Part shown: in pieces, positions 36,640 through 45,617 of the stretch
Numbering within the stretch: the stretch's first letter is position 1
Layout: every line of letters starts with the position of its first letter
Made by a program: the position numbers and the translations under genes
Notes under the pieces: model-generated
What the model saw: the letters and a program-made list of their open reading frames with translations, nothing else
Databases searched by the model: none
What the model was told of the DNA's origin: nothing
NCBI RefSeq assembly: GCF_029263665.1
Contig: NZ_JAJUFQ010000004.1
Span: 186,001-250,000, forward strand
DNA: 64,000 nucleotides
From: Halomonas sp.
Lineage (GTDB): Bacteria > Pseudomonadota > Gammaproteobacteria > Pseudomonadales > Halomonadaceae
Direction of reading: 5' to 3'

Positions 36640-37638
36640 TCAACGCTCCAGCACCTGCCCGCCCAACGCTTCCAGACATCGAACCAGACCGGCGAAGCGC
36701 TCTCCGCCGCGACCGATGCAGACCAATACCGAACGTGACACCGCTGTTGCCTGAGGGCGCCAGACCAGGCGCCCTCCACTCAGTTGCAGGCTGCGCCAAC
36801 ATTCCGTTTTTATCTGGCCCGCACCGCGACAGCGGATAAATCCCTTGGCACGCAACAGCACGTCACCGTGTTCGTGCAACAGCGACTCGACAGCCGAAGC
36901 ATCAATGACCTTGGTGAAGCTCACCGAATCATGGGCCAGTCCATGAGGTCCGGCAGAGATAACGGACACCGCATCAGGGATTTTCCCTGGCCGCCGCGGC
37001 GTAAAAGCAGGGGCATCGGCGGCCATGACACGGCTCCCCATCTCCAGCGCACGGTTCTCCTCCGACGCCAGCGTCGGGGAAGGCAGAATCTCCAGGCGGG
37101 CATCGAGGGCCTGTTCTCCTAGCCAGCACAGTAGCGCTTCCCGTGAGCGGCTCTCTGCTGGCAGACGGTTGACCAGTAGGCGCTGTGCTGCAGCCAACTG
37201 GGTCTGCCACAAGTTCCCGACCAAGGCATCCGCGGCAAGGCGCATTGCCTGACTGGCATCCACCAGCACCACGACCTCTTCAAGCCGCAGACCTGGTGCC
37301 AGGCGAGCTATGTCGGCAATACGAGCGGGATCCGCCACACCGCTGGCTTCGATGATGATCTCGGCCGGGCGTTCCTTGATGCGCAGTGCCTGGGACAGCT
37401 GCTCGGCCAGGGTTCCGCCGAGCGAGCAACACAGACAGCCGTTGCTCAATGCCACCACGCGGTCGTCCCGATACTCGATCGATGCCACATCGACATTCAC
37501 GGCGCCCACATCATTGACCAGAATGAGCGCGTCTCCGACATCACCTGCCGCGATACGAGCATTGAGCCAGCTCGTCTTGCCTGCGCCCAGAAATCCAGCA
37601 ATCACGGTGAGCGGTATCTGTTGCTCATGAGACCTCAT
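36640..37638 (-). CDS. CobW/COG0523-family GTPase, putative metallochaperone
   Basis: About 332 residues. Walker A GFLGAGKTSW, the metal-binding NGCLCCS (CxCC) motif, and IEASGVADPARI are visible; the C-terminal CobW-C-like part includes SVSFTKVIDASAVESLLHEHGDVLLRAKGF. The start ATG 37638 overlaps the end of the upstream amidohydrolase gene by 14 bases, with GGGAGG before it. COG0523 GTPases move Zn, Co or other metals to client enzymes; the co-translated amidohydrolase is the obvious candidate client, which is inference. Confidence 0.9.
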   Translation of the reverse strand: MRSHEQQIPLTVIAGFLGAGKTSWLNARIAAGDVGDALILVNDVGAVNVDVASIEYRDDRVVALSNGCLCCSLGGTLAEQLSQALRIKERPAEIIIEASGVADPARIADIARLAPGLRLEEVVVLVDASQAMRLAADALVGNLWQTQLAAAQRLLVNRLPAESRSREALLCWLGEQALDARLEILPSPTLASEENRALEMGSRVMAADAPAFTPRRPGKIPDAVSVISAGPHGLAHDSVSFTKVIDASAVESLLHEHGDVLLRAKGFIRCRGAGQIKTECWRSLQLSGGRLVWRPQATAVSRSVLVCIGRGGERFAGLVRCLEALGGQVLER

Positions 37639-39247
37639 GCACCCGGCCTCCCAGCATGGTGGCATGTACCTTGATCTGGCCGAGATGCCTCGGATCGACA
37701 GATAACGGATCCTCATCGAGAATCGCCAGGTCGGCGAACTTGCCCACTTCAAGGCTGCCGACACGATCATCCAGCCCCAGCGTGAAGGCTGCCCCCAGGG
37801 TGATCATCTCCAGCGCCTCGGCCACGCTGACGGCCTCATGCTGTCCCAGTTGACGGCCACTGGCGGTCTGGCGGTTGACGGCACACCAGGCCGTGAACAA
37901 CGGGCCCAGAGGCGTGACCGGTGCATCACAATGAATGGCCACAGGAATGCCCAGGCGACGTGCCGATGCCAAGGGTTCCAGTCGCTGGCAGCGCGATGGC
38001 CCCAAGGTGCACTGATAGTGGATATCGCCCCAGTAATAAATGTGGTTGGCAAACATGTTGAGACACAGGCCAAGCCGCTGCGCCTTTTTCATCTGCGCGT
38101 GGTCGATGACCTGGCAATGCTGCAAGGTATGCCGGTGATCTGCGCGAGGCCACAGGGTCAGCGCCTGCTCGATGGCTTCCAGCATCAATGCCACCGCCTC
38201 ATCCCCATTGGTATGGATATGCAGTTGCAACCCGGCCTGGTGGTAGGCCTGGACCAGTTCCATCAGTGTTTCCGGTGCCGCATTCCATAGACCATTGGCG
38301 TGACCGTCATGGTAGTGCGGCCACTTCAGGCGTGCGGTATAGCCTTGGATCGAGCCGTCGGTCATCAGCTTGGCCGGGCCGAAATACAGGCGTTCATGGT
38401 TATGCGCCATAGCCGCCTGCAGGCGCGAGATACCTTCCTCGGCGGACCAGCCCAGCACGCCCATGGCGGGCACCAGACGTACCGGGTAATCCCGCGACCG
38501 CGTGACCTCGATCATGGCTTCGATGGCGGCATCGGTCATGGGGTTGTACAGATCGGTGATCGTGGTCACCCCTGCCGCTGCCGCGATATTTCCGTAGCGC
38601 TGCAATACCTGTGGTGAAGCCACCGCTTCAAACAGGTTCTCACCTAACGCATCGAAGACCACAAACATCGCCGCCATTTCCTGCAATTCGCCATTGGCAG
38701 CGCCATGCGCATCGCACATCACCCCTTCGACCTTGGGTCCGGCCAGAATGCCTGCCTGTTCGAGCATGACGGTGTTGACGGTCATCACATGCAGGCTGGC
38801 ATGCAGGATCACGACAGGGCGATCGCTGACTGCCGCATCAAGCTCGCTACGCGTCAAGCGTTCTCCAGGGAAGTACACCGGATCGAATCCCCAGGCCACC
38901 AGGGGTTCTCCAGGAGCAAGATACGCCGCCTGCTCGCGCAGACGCTCCTGCATCGCTTCGACGCTGGTGATACCTGGCCAATCCTTGCCATCAGGTCCGC
39001 GGCGGGTGAAATATCCCAGATAAAGGTAATCCCACATGGCCCCTTCCAGGGCGTGGCTATGTCCTTCTACAAAGCCAGGCAGGATGATTCTGTCGGCAAA
39101 GCGCTGGTCGACGACAGCATCGGCAGGCATCGCATCCATGCCTCCCACCGCCAGAATCCGGTCGCCATCGACAGCGATATGGGTTGCCTCGGGTTGGGAC
39201 GGATCCATGGTCAGGATGCGACGCGCAGGGTAGACAGTCACTGTCAT
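37625..39247 (-). CDS. YtcJ-like metal-dependent amidohydrolase
   Basis: 540 residues. Amidohydrolase superfamily, YtcJ subgroup: N-terminal TMDPSQPEATHIAVDGDRILAVG, metal motif LPGFVEGHSHALEGAM (HxH), LHIHTNGDEAVALML, HTLQHCQVID, and PVAIHCDAPVTPLGPL with the late Asp. The end is LGLDDRVGSLEVGKFADLAILDEDPL, the returning beta-sandwich. It hydrolyses an amide, carbamate or similar bond; substrate unknown. The start overlaps the stop of the symporter gene (TGATG), so the two are tightly coupled. Confidence 0.9.
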   Translation of the reverse strand: MTVTVYPARRILTMDPSQPEATHIAVDGDRILAVGGMDAMPADAVVDQRFADRIILPGFVEGHSHALEGAMWDYLYLGYFTRRGPDGKDWPGITSVEAMQERLREQAAYLAPGEPLVAWGFDPVYFPGERLTRSELDAAVSDRPVVILHASLHVMTVNTVMLEQAGILAGPKVEGVMCDAHGAANGELQEMAAMFVVFDALGENLFEAVASPQVLQRYGNIAAAAGVTTITDLYNPMTDAAIEAMIEVTRSRDYPVRLVPAMGVLGWSAEEGISRLQAAMAHNHERLYFGPAKLMTDGSIQGYTARLKWPHYHDGHANGLWNAAPETLMELVQAYHQAGLQLHIHTNGDEAVALMLEAIEQALTLWPRADHRHTLQHCQVIDHAQMKKAQRLGLCLNMFANHIYYWGDIHYQCTLGPSRCQRLEPLASARRLGIPVAIHCDAPVTPLGPLFTAWCAVNRQTASGRQLGQHEAVSVAEALEMITLGAAFTLGLDDRVGSLEVGKFADLAILDEDPLSVDPRHLGQIKVHATMLGGRVHEVS

Positions 39248-40743
39248 CAGGACACCACTCCTTTATTGGGGGATGTGTTGGCGGCCACGCCATATCCGTT
39301 TGGCCTGTCGGCGACCTTGCCCGCATTGACTGCCTTGAAGGTCATCGCGCCACGCCGCTCCCAGTACCGCATCAGTGGCAGGCAGGCCAGCATCACGATG
39401 GCGGTGCCACCAAAGATGGCCAGATAGGCGCCTCCGCTCAGGGAAGGCACGATCGGAGCAAATATCATCAGCAGATGAAAATTGACCACGATGATCGCCA
39501 GGTTGAAGAACGCCAGTTCCTTGGGCACCGAGGTGGAAAAGTCGGCATCCATCATGCGCAGCAACAGCAAGCCCGTACCGGTGGAACCACAGCAGCAACC
39601 AAAGGACGTCAGCGCCCTTTCCGGCCCCAGCCGACCGCTCATGCGTCCGATGAACAGGCAACTGAGCAAGGTAGCCAGGGTCACGGCAACGGCCACCAGC
39701 AATACCGGGGTCAGCAGCGCATAGAGCACCGAGAACTGAATGCTCATCAGCGTCCCCACCACCATGAAATCCACGGAAGTTCCGGTGATACGCTTGAAGG
39801 TCTCGTCGTCGATACGATGGCCCAGGCCAAGTTGATCAATGACCTTGCGCATCACCACACAGACACCAAGCCCATGCAGGAAGAACAGGTTATGGCTGAA
39901 CAGCACCCCCAGGTTGATCCCCATCGGGGCAGCGTCACCGATCACGCCCTGCATGAAGGTCAGCCACAGGTGCGTGATGACATAAGCGACAGCCAACAAC
40001 CCCAGGTGATAGGCCAGAGAGTCCAGATTGGCCGGGTGCGAGACCATGCGCCCCATGCTGGGCGCGGATGAATGCGTCTCCTCCCCTTGCTCGGGAGCAG
40101 GAAAGAAGCCCTGGCGGAAGCTGGCATCCAGACGCGAAGCCCGGTTGGCATTGAGCCCCTTGTTGAGATAGCGGCGTGCCAGCGGTACGCCAACCACAAA
40201 GGCCATCAGGAAACCCAGGGAGGCATAGATCAGGCCGACTTGCGCCGCATTCGCCACGCCATAGGTGTCTTCCCAGATATTGCCGAAGGTCAGGGCCTGC
40301 CCAGGCCCTTGGGTAAAGCCATGCGTCACGATGGCACCCAGCCAGGCGCTGACATCCGAGCCAGTCACCGCGTCATAGACAGAGACAAGTACATAACCGA
40401 TGACCCCTTGCATGCCCAGGCTGACACTCCAGGCCAGGGTCAGCCACATGCCACCCCGCACAACACTGCCCCCCTGCAGCCCACCATGCCGCCGGGTACC
40501 AATCAGACACAGCGACATGAAGCTCAGTGTGAAGAAATGAAAGGTCAGGGTGGTGAAATCTCCCGGGGAATAACCGGGCAGCAGACCGAGACTCAGCAGC
40601 ACGAAACCCAGTGCTCCACCCACGATGCTGGCCGGAACCAGAGAAGCGCGCAGCCAGGGAACACGGCTACGCAACAGGCTGCCCAACAGCAGCATGAAAG
40701 CGAGAAGCGCGAAGGCTATCACGCCATGAAAGGTATCTTGCAT
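39247..40743 (-). CDS. GltS-like sodium/glutamate symporter family protein
   Basis: 498 residues, about 11-12 helices, ESS-like: ASLVPASIVGGALGFVLLSL at the start, IVTHGFTQGPGQALTFGNIWE as the first pore-loop-like segment and ERALTSFGCCCGSTGTGLLLLRMMDADF as the second. Longer than E. coli GltS (about 400 residues). It may import a glutamate-like or N-acyl substrate for the amidohydrolase encoded next. GTGAGG precedes the ATG; the 218-bp divergent gap to lysR includes hexamer repeats. Confidence 0.85.
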   Translation of the reverse strand: MQDTFHGVIAFALLAFMLLLGSLLRSRVPWLRASLVPASIVGGALGFVLLSLGLLPGYSPGDFTTLTFHFFTLSFMSLCLIGTRRHGGLQGGSVVRGGMWLTLAWSVSLGMQGVIGYVLVSVYDAVTGSDVSAWLGAIVTHGFTQGPGQALTFGNIWEDTYGVANAAQVGLIYASLGFLMAFVVGVPLARRYLNKGLNANRASRLDASFRQGFFPAPEQGEETHSSAPSMGRMVSHPANLDSLAYHLGLLAVAYVITHLWLTFMQGVIGDAAPMGINLGVLFSHNLFFLHGLGVCVVMRKVIDQLGLGHRIDDETFKRITGTSVDFMVVGTLMSIQFSVLYALLTPVLLVAVAVTLATLLSCLFIGRMSGRLGPERALTSFGCCCGSTGTGLLLLRMMDADFSTSVPKELAFFNLAIIVVNFHLLMIFAPIVPSLSGGAYLAIFGGTAIVMLACLPLMRYWERRGAMTFKAVNAGKVADRPNGYGVAANTSPNKGVVS

Positions 40744-40821
40744 AACGGCCTCACCTGATACGGGAAAGGCAAGCTCACTCAGTGCACGCAGGCAATACAG
40801 GAACCGACCTTACCCTTCATT

Positions 40822-40839
40822 GTCGTTGTCGTTGGCGTT
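40822..40839 (-). repeat. AACGAC-type hexamer repeats in symporter leader
   Basis: On the minus strand AACGCC-AACGAC-AACGAC reads toward the symporter gene, about 80 bases before its start. It is the same hexamer as at 28938-28961. Confidence 0.7.
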
Positions 40840-40961
40840 CGGTAGTTGTTGAGATAGTTGTCGAGAAGGAGAGAAATGCTCGACCCTCGTTCAGGCTAGG
40901 CGGGCAAATGTTGCATGTATAATATCATTTATATATTCATTGATGCCCAGGAGGCATCATC

Positions 40962-41846
40962 ATGCGTATCGAAATTCGCCACCTTCGTTCCCTGATAGCG
41001 GTTGCCGACTGCTTGCACTTCCGTCGTGCCGCGGAACAGCTCAACGTCGCCCAGCCGGCACTGAGCCGTACCATTGCTCAGTTGGAAGACGCGGTAGGAG
41101 AAACCCTGTTTCGACGCAACAATCGACAGGTGGAGCTCACGGAACCCGGGCGCGTGCTGGTCGAGGAAAGCCAACAGATCCTGCGCCAGCTTGAGCAAGC
41201 CGTGACCAGGACCCAGCGCGCAGGACGAGGGGAAATAGGACGCTTGGCCATCGGTTATACCGACTTCGCCATTTCCGGAAAGTTACCCACTATCCTGGAT
41301 GAGTTCCGCCATCAACATCCCGACCTGAATTTCGATCTGGCGTTCGGATCCACGGCCCAGCAGCTGGAAGCACTGCAACAGAAGCGCCTGGATTTCGGGT
41401 TCATCACCGGCCCTAACCTGACTCCGGGCCTGGTTTCTCGTCCTATCCAGCGTGATCGCTTCATTGCTGCCGTCAGCGAGACTCACCCTCTGGCCCAGCG
41501 CGATAGTATTGACTTGCGGGAGTTGGCTCGTGAGCCGTTCATCCTCGGCTCCCGGGAGATGTGGTTTCACTTCCGCAAGCGGGTGGACGATATCTGTGCC
41601 AAGGCAGGGTTCGTGCCACAAGTCGCCCAGGAGACCTTCAACAGCGAAACGGTCTTCGCTTTCGTCGCCTGCAATTTCGGCGTTACCGTGCATCTGGAAT
41701 GTGCGCGCAACTATGTCAGGAAAGGCGTCCGGATGGTGCCGCTCAGTGATGTGGACGAAAGCCTGGTGACAGAAGTCGCCTGGCGCAAGGAAGGCATCAC
41801 GCCGGCCCAGCAGACCTTCCTCGATCATCTCGAGCAGAGCGCTTGA
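40962..41846 (+). CDS. LysR-family transcriptional regulator
   Basis: 294 residues. HTH LRSLIAVADCLHFRRAAEQLNVAQPALSRTIAQLEDAVGETLFRR belongs to the CatR/BenM-like group with a C-terminal effector domain. GAGG lies before ATG 40962. Divergent from the GltS-YtcJ-CobW operon and likely its regulator. The divergent gap is AT-rich near 40920-40940. Confidence 0.92.
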   Translation: MRIEIRHLRSLIAVADCLHFRRAAEQLNVAQPALSRTIAQLEDAVGETLFRRNNRQVELTEPGRVLVEESQQILRQLEQAVTRTQRAGRGEIGRLAIGYTDFAISGKLPTILDEFRHQHPDLNFDLAFGSTAQQLEALQQKRLDFGFITGPNLTPGLVSRPIQRDRFIAAVSETHPLAQRDSIDLRELAREPFILGSREMWFHFRKRVDDICAKAGFVPQVAQETFNSETVFAFVACNFGVTVHLECARNYVRKGVRMVPLSDVDESLVTEVAWRKEGITPAQQTFLDHLEQSA

Positions 41847-41897
41847 CGCTCACTCCGAGTATCTGGCCGCGCGGAGTCTCGGCCCTCCGCTCCTGCA

Positions 41898-42653
41898 TCA
41901 ATCGAGCAGCATCATGCCTTGCTCGATATCGGCGGCAATGGCATGGCAGAAGGCTTCCTTGTCACCTCGGCGCAGGGCCTGGGTGATCTCACGATGATAG
42001 TCATCACTGATGGAGGCACCCCAGCGCATGCAGATCTGGCGCATGCTGGGGCCATACTGCAACCAGAGTGTCTCGATCAGCGGCAGCAGTACCACGGACC
42101 GGCTGCGCTGATAGATATGGAAATGGAAACGATAGTTGCCGCGCATGTAACTGGGCAGGTCGGCCTGTTCGATAGCACGGTTGATCTGCTCATCCAGCGC
42201 TTCCAGCACCTCGATATCATCACTCCCAAGCTGCTCGAAGGCCTGTCGCGAGACCTGCGTCTCGAGGCTCTTTCGCGCGAACAGCACCTCGTGGAAACGT
42301 TCTCTTGATAGCTTCGGCACCATGATCTTGCGACTGTCCGAAAACACCAATGCCCCTTCAGTCACCAGCCAGCGCAATGCTTCACGAGCCGGCATGGCAC
42401 TGGTGCCGTACTCCGCCGCTATCGAGCGGATGGAGATCACTTCCCCAGGTGCGAAGTCACCTTCACACAGACGCAGCTTCAATGCGCGATGCAAACGTGT
42501 CGAGGCCGTATCCGGCAGGTATGGCGCATCGCTTTCATTGCCATCGCCATCAATTGCGGTTTTCTCGATGTCATGATGTTTTTCAACCACAGGCTTCTCT
42601 GGCTCCTGTCTGCAAGTCTTTAGCATTTTCACCCCATCATTCCTTGCTGTCAT
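41898..42653 (-). CDS. GntR-family regulator, FCD subfamily, of the polyamine-type cluster
   Basis: About 251 residues. The winged helix (HRALKLRLCEGDFAPGEVISIRSIAAEYGTSAMPAREALRWLVTEGALV) follows a charged N-terminal tail of about 45 residues; the FCD domain follows with NYRFHFHIYQRS and DYHREITQALRRGD. Start uncertain: ATG 42653, ATG 42626 or GTG 42671. Divergent from the oxidase gene, with two palindromes between them that are likely its operators. Confidence 0.88.
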   Translation of the reverse strand: MTARNDGVKMLKTCRQEPEKPVVEKHHDIEKTAIDGDGNESDAPYLPDTASTRLHRALKLRLCEGDFAPGEVISIRSIAAEYGTSAMPAREALRWLVTEGALVFSDSRKIMVPKLSRERFHEVLFARKSLETQVSRQAFEQLGSDDIEVLEALDEQINRAIEQADLPSYMRGNYRFHFHIYQRSRSVVLLPLIETLWLQYGPSMRQICMRWGASISDDYHREITQALRRGDKEAFCHAIAADIEQGMMLLD

Positions 42654-42711
42654 GCAGCCGATGCCAAGCACTGATCAACACATCCTTGTGTGCAGGTTAT
42701 GCCCCTGCTAG

Positions 42712-42735
42712 TGTGATCACAACGTGTGATCACAC
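42712..42735. promoter_or_regulatory. Paired TGTGATCACA palindromes, probable GntR operators
   Basis: TGTGATCACA (42712-42721) and GTGTGATCACAC (42724-42735) are perfect palindromes with centres 13 bp apart. They lie 26 bases before the oxidase start and between it and the divergent gntR gene, a position fit for autoregulation and repression of the catabolic operon. Confidence 0.7.
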
Positions 42736-42760
42736 TTTTTCATCCTCTACAGGAGCGTCC

Positions 42761-44089
42761 ATGTCCGAATCGCGCGACTCTTCTCGCAGCTCTCCTCACA
42801 GCTCTTCCTACTGTTCTTCCTACTACGCGGCCACGATTCATCAAGCGTCCGATTATCCGCAACTGGAAGGCGACCAACGTGTCGATGTTGCCATCATCGG
42901 TGGCGGTTTTACCGGGGTGAATATTGCCATTGAGCTGGCTGAGCGTGGCTTTCAGGTAGCGCTAGTGGAAGCCAACAAGATCGGCTGGGGGGCAAGCGGG
43001 CGCAATGGCGGCCAGGTGACCGGCAGCTTGTCCGGCCAGGATGCCATGCTCAAGCAATTGAGCAACCGGCTGGGCCAGGAGGACGCGGAAGATTTTGTCT
43101 GGAACCTGCGCTGGCGTGGGCATCGCATCATCCGCCAGCGAATCGACAAGTATGCAATTCCCTGCGATCTCAAGTTCGGACACCTGCAGGCAGCCTACAA
43201 GCCTAGCCATATCAATGAACTCAGACGCGATTATGAGGCTTCACAGCAGCACGAGATCGGTCAGCATGTGGAATGGCTCGATGCGCCAGCCACGGCGAAT
43301 GTCATCGGTACCTCGCTGTATCACGGCGCCATTCGCAACAACTTCAACATGCACCTTCACCCACTCAACCTGTGTCTGGGCGAGGCCCGTGCAGCGGCGT
43401 CTCTTGGCGTCAAACTGTTCGAACATTCACCGGTACTCGACATCCTTCATGGCGACACTCCCACCGTGGTCACTGCCAAGGGACGCGTGATCGCCGACAG
43501 CGTGGTGCTGGCGGGCAATGCCTACCACCGCCTTGAGCGCAAGGCGCTGCAAGGCAAGCTGTTCCCTGCTGCCCTGGGTATCGTCACCACCGCCCCGTTG
43601 ACGAGTACACAACAAGCCTCGGTAAATCCCGAGGACCTGGCCGTGTATGACACCCGTTTCGTGCTCGATTATTACCGCCTGACCGCGGACGGTCGCCTGC
43701 TGTTCGGTGGTGGTGCCAACTACTCAGGCAAACCTTCCGCTGACATCGGCGCCGAATTGCGCCCCCGCCTTGAACATACTTTCCCCCAGCTCAAGGGCAT
43801 TGCGCTGGACTTTCAATGGCAAGGCATGGCCGGCATCGTCATCAACCGTATCCCGCAGCTCGGCAAACTGTCGCCCAATGTGTTCTATGCCCAGGGCTAT
43901 TCCGGACACGGCATCGCCACTTCGCACATTGTCAGTGAAATCATGGCCAATGCCGTTAGTGGGCAACTCAAGGAATTCGACCTGTTCGCCAACATGCACC
44001 ACTGGCGGATTCCGGTCAGCGAGCGCATCGGCAACGCTCTGCTGTCCGCTGGCATGTGGTACTACCAACTGCGAGAAAAGCTGCGCTAG
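42761..44089 (+). CDS. FAD-dependent oxidoreductase, PuuB-like
   Basis: 442 residues. DAO-type fold: VDVAIIGGGFTGVNIAIELAERGFQVALVEANKIGWGASGRNGGQ binds FAD, and QGYSGHGIATSHIVSEIMA closes the site. Closest known role is gamma-glutamylputrescine oxidase (PuuB), which deaminates an N-acylated polyamine. AGGAG lies before the ATG. First gene of the cluster with NhaC, a second oxidase, an acetylpolyamine amidohydrolase and a permease. A Ser/Tyr-rich N-terminal stretch precedes the domain. Confidence 0.88.
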   Translation: MSESRDSSRSSPHSSSYCSSYYAATIHQASDYPQLEGDQRVDVAIIGGGFTGVNIAIELAERGFQVALVEANKIGWGASGRNGGQVTGSLSGQDAMLKQLSNRLGQEDAEDFVWNLRWRGHRIIRQRIDKYAIPCDLKFGHLQAAYKPSHINELRRDYEASQQHEIGQHVEWLDAPATANVIGTSLYHGAIRNNFNMHLHPLNLCLGEARAAASLGVKLFEHSPVLDILHGDTPTVVTAKGRVIADSVVLAGNAYHRLERKALQGKLFPAALGIVTTAPLTSTQQASVNPEDLAVYDTRFVLDYYRLTADGRLLFGGGANYSGKPSADIGAELRPRLEHTFPQLKGIALDFQWQGMAGIVINRIPQLGKLSPNVFYAQGYSGHGIATSHIVSEIMANAVSGQLKEFDLFANMHHWRIPVSERIGNALLSAGMWYYQLREKLR

Positions 44090-44169
44090 GCCCAGAAAAC
44101 ACTGCATCAATGCCTGCGCCACTCAATCACGGCAGCGTCTTCTCACAATAACAACCCTGGAGACATTGA

Positions 44170-45549
44170 ATGGATGCCATCTTCCCTCTGAGCGGACCAT
44201 GGGTGCTATTGCCCACCGTCGTCGTGCTGGCCCTGGCGCTATGGACCCGAAGAGCCCTGGAGCCCCTGGTCACAGGGGCCTTTGTCGGTACGCTGTTGAT
44301 TGGTCCCGGCGATGCCCTGTCGACCTTGTCGGAAAGTCTCATGGCCGTGATGACTGACGAAGATGTCGCCTGGGTCATCATGGTCTGCGGATTGATGGGC
44401 AGTATCATCGCCCTGCTGCTCAAGTCCGGTGCTTCCAAGGCTTTCGCCACCGGTTTGCTGCGCTATATCACCAACAAGCCGCGTGCCTTGCTGGGCTGCT
44501 GGTTCATGGGCATCATCCTGTTCGTCGATGACTACCTGAACTCCTTGGCCGTTGGCACGTCGATGCGTCAGGTCACCGACCGCTTCAAGACATCGCGCGA
44601 GATGCTGGCCTACGTGATCGACTCCACTGCTGCGCCAGTCAGTGTGTTGATCCCCATCTCGACCTGGGCCGTCTTCTTCGGCGCCTTGATCGAAAAGAAT
44701 GGCCTGGCACCGGATGGCGCTGGCGTGCTGGCCTATATTCAGGCCATCCCCTTCATGTTCTATCCTTGGCTGGCTGTCGCCCTGGTCCCCTTGGTCGCCT
44801 ATGGCAAGATACCGCTGCTGGGCCCCATGAAGCACGCTGAGCTGCGCGCCCAGAACGAGGGCAAGTGCGTACCTCCCGGGGCCAAGCATATCGACGACGA
44901 GATTGCTCATCTGCAGGCCAGTGACACCACCGAAAGCAGCATCTGGATGTTCCTGTTGCCGATGATGTCGCTGGCCTTCTTCACCTGGTGGTTCGATCTC
45001 GACTTCCTGATGGGCATCTTCGTCACCCTGGGCGGCATGATCGTTGCCTTCATCGCCTTGAAGAAGCTGACCCCGGGTCAGACCTTCGACAATATTCTCG
45101 AAGGCTTCAAGTCGATGCTCGATGCGCTGGCGGTACTGGTCGCCGCCTTCCTGTTCAACGAGGTCAATACCACACTGGGACTGAACGAATACATCATCAA
45201 CAGCGTCCAGCCACTCATCAATGCCGAGATGCTGCCGTTCATCATCTTCACGCTGATGGGCTTCGTCTCCTTTGCCACTGGCTCCAACTGGGGCGTGTTC
45301 GTCATCATTCTGCCGATCGTCACCACTTTGGGGCAGAACCTCGGTGCCGACATGACGCTGGTCATCGGCGCGACCCTGTCAGCCAGCACCTTTGGCAGCC
45401 ACGCCTGTTTCTATTCCGATGCCACGGTCCTGACCGCACAGGCCAGCGGCTGCACACCTTTCCAGCATGCCCTCACCCAACTGCCCTATGCCGCACTAGC
45501 CGGCTGCCTGGCAGCCGCCATGTATCTGGTGCTGGGTTTTGTCATGTAA
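44170..45549 (+). CDS. Na+/H+ antiporter, NhaC family
   Basis: 459 residues, about 11-12 helices: ALEPLVTGAFVGTLLIGPGDAL, IILFVDDYLNSLAVGTSMRQVTDRF, DSTAAPVSVLIPISTWAVFFGAL and ATGSNWGVFVIILPI. The VDDYxN...G motif is a hallmark of the NhaC-like group. It differs clearly from the NhaC near 1.2 kb. Embedded between two amine oxidase genes, it may exchange a substrate or product rather than serve only sodium balance. Confidence 0.88.
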   Translation: MDAIFPLSGPWVLLPTVVVLALALWTRRALEPLVTGAFVGTLLIGPGDALSTLSESLMAVMTDEDVAWVIMVCGLMGSIIALLLKSGASKAFATGLLRYITNKPRALLGCWFMGIILFVDDYLNSLAVGTSMRQVTDRFKTSREMLAYVIDSTAAPVSVLIPISTWAVFFGALIEKNGLAPDGAGVLAYIQAIPFMFYPWLAVALVPLVAYGKIPLLGPMKHAELRAQNEGKCVPPGAKHIDDEIAHLQASDTTESSIWMFLLPMMSLAFFTWWFDLDFLMGIFVTLGGMIVAFIALKKLTPGQTFDNILEGFKSMLDALAVLVAAFLFNEVNTTLGLNEYIINSVQPLINAEMLPFIIFTLMGFVSFATGSNWGVFVIILPIVTTLGQNLGADMTLVIGATLSASTFGSHACFYSDATVLTAQASGCTPFQHALTQLPYAALAGCLAAAMYLVLGFVM

Positions 45550-45617
45550 GGGCAGGTTGATTCAAGGGCTAGGGTATTCAAGGAACCATTCAAGGACCGT
45601 TCATCCAGGGAACCGCC

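Noticed and set aside
39184..40071. 295-codon plus-strand frame over the symporter gene
   Set aside because: Gln/His/Gly-rich antisense shadow of a membrane protein gene.
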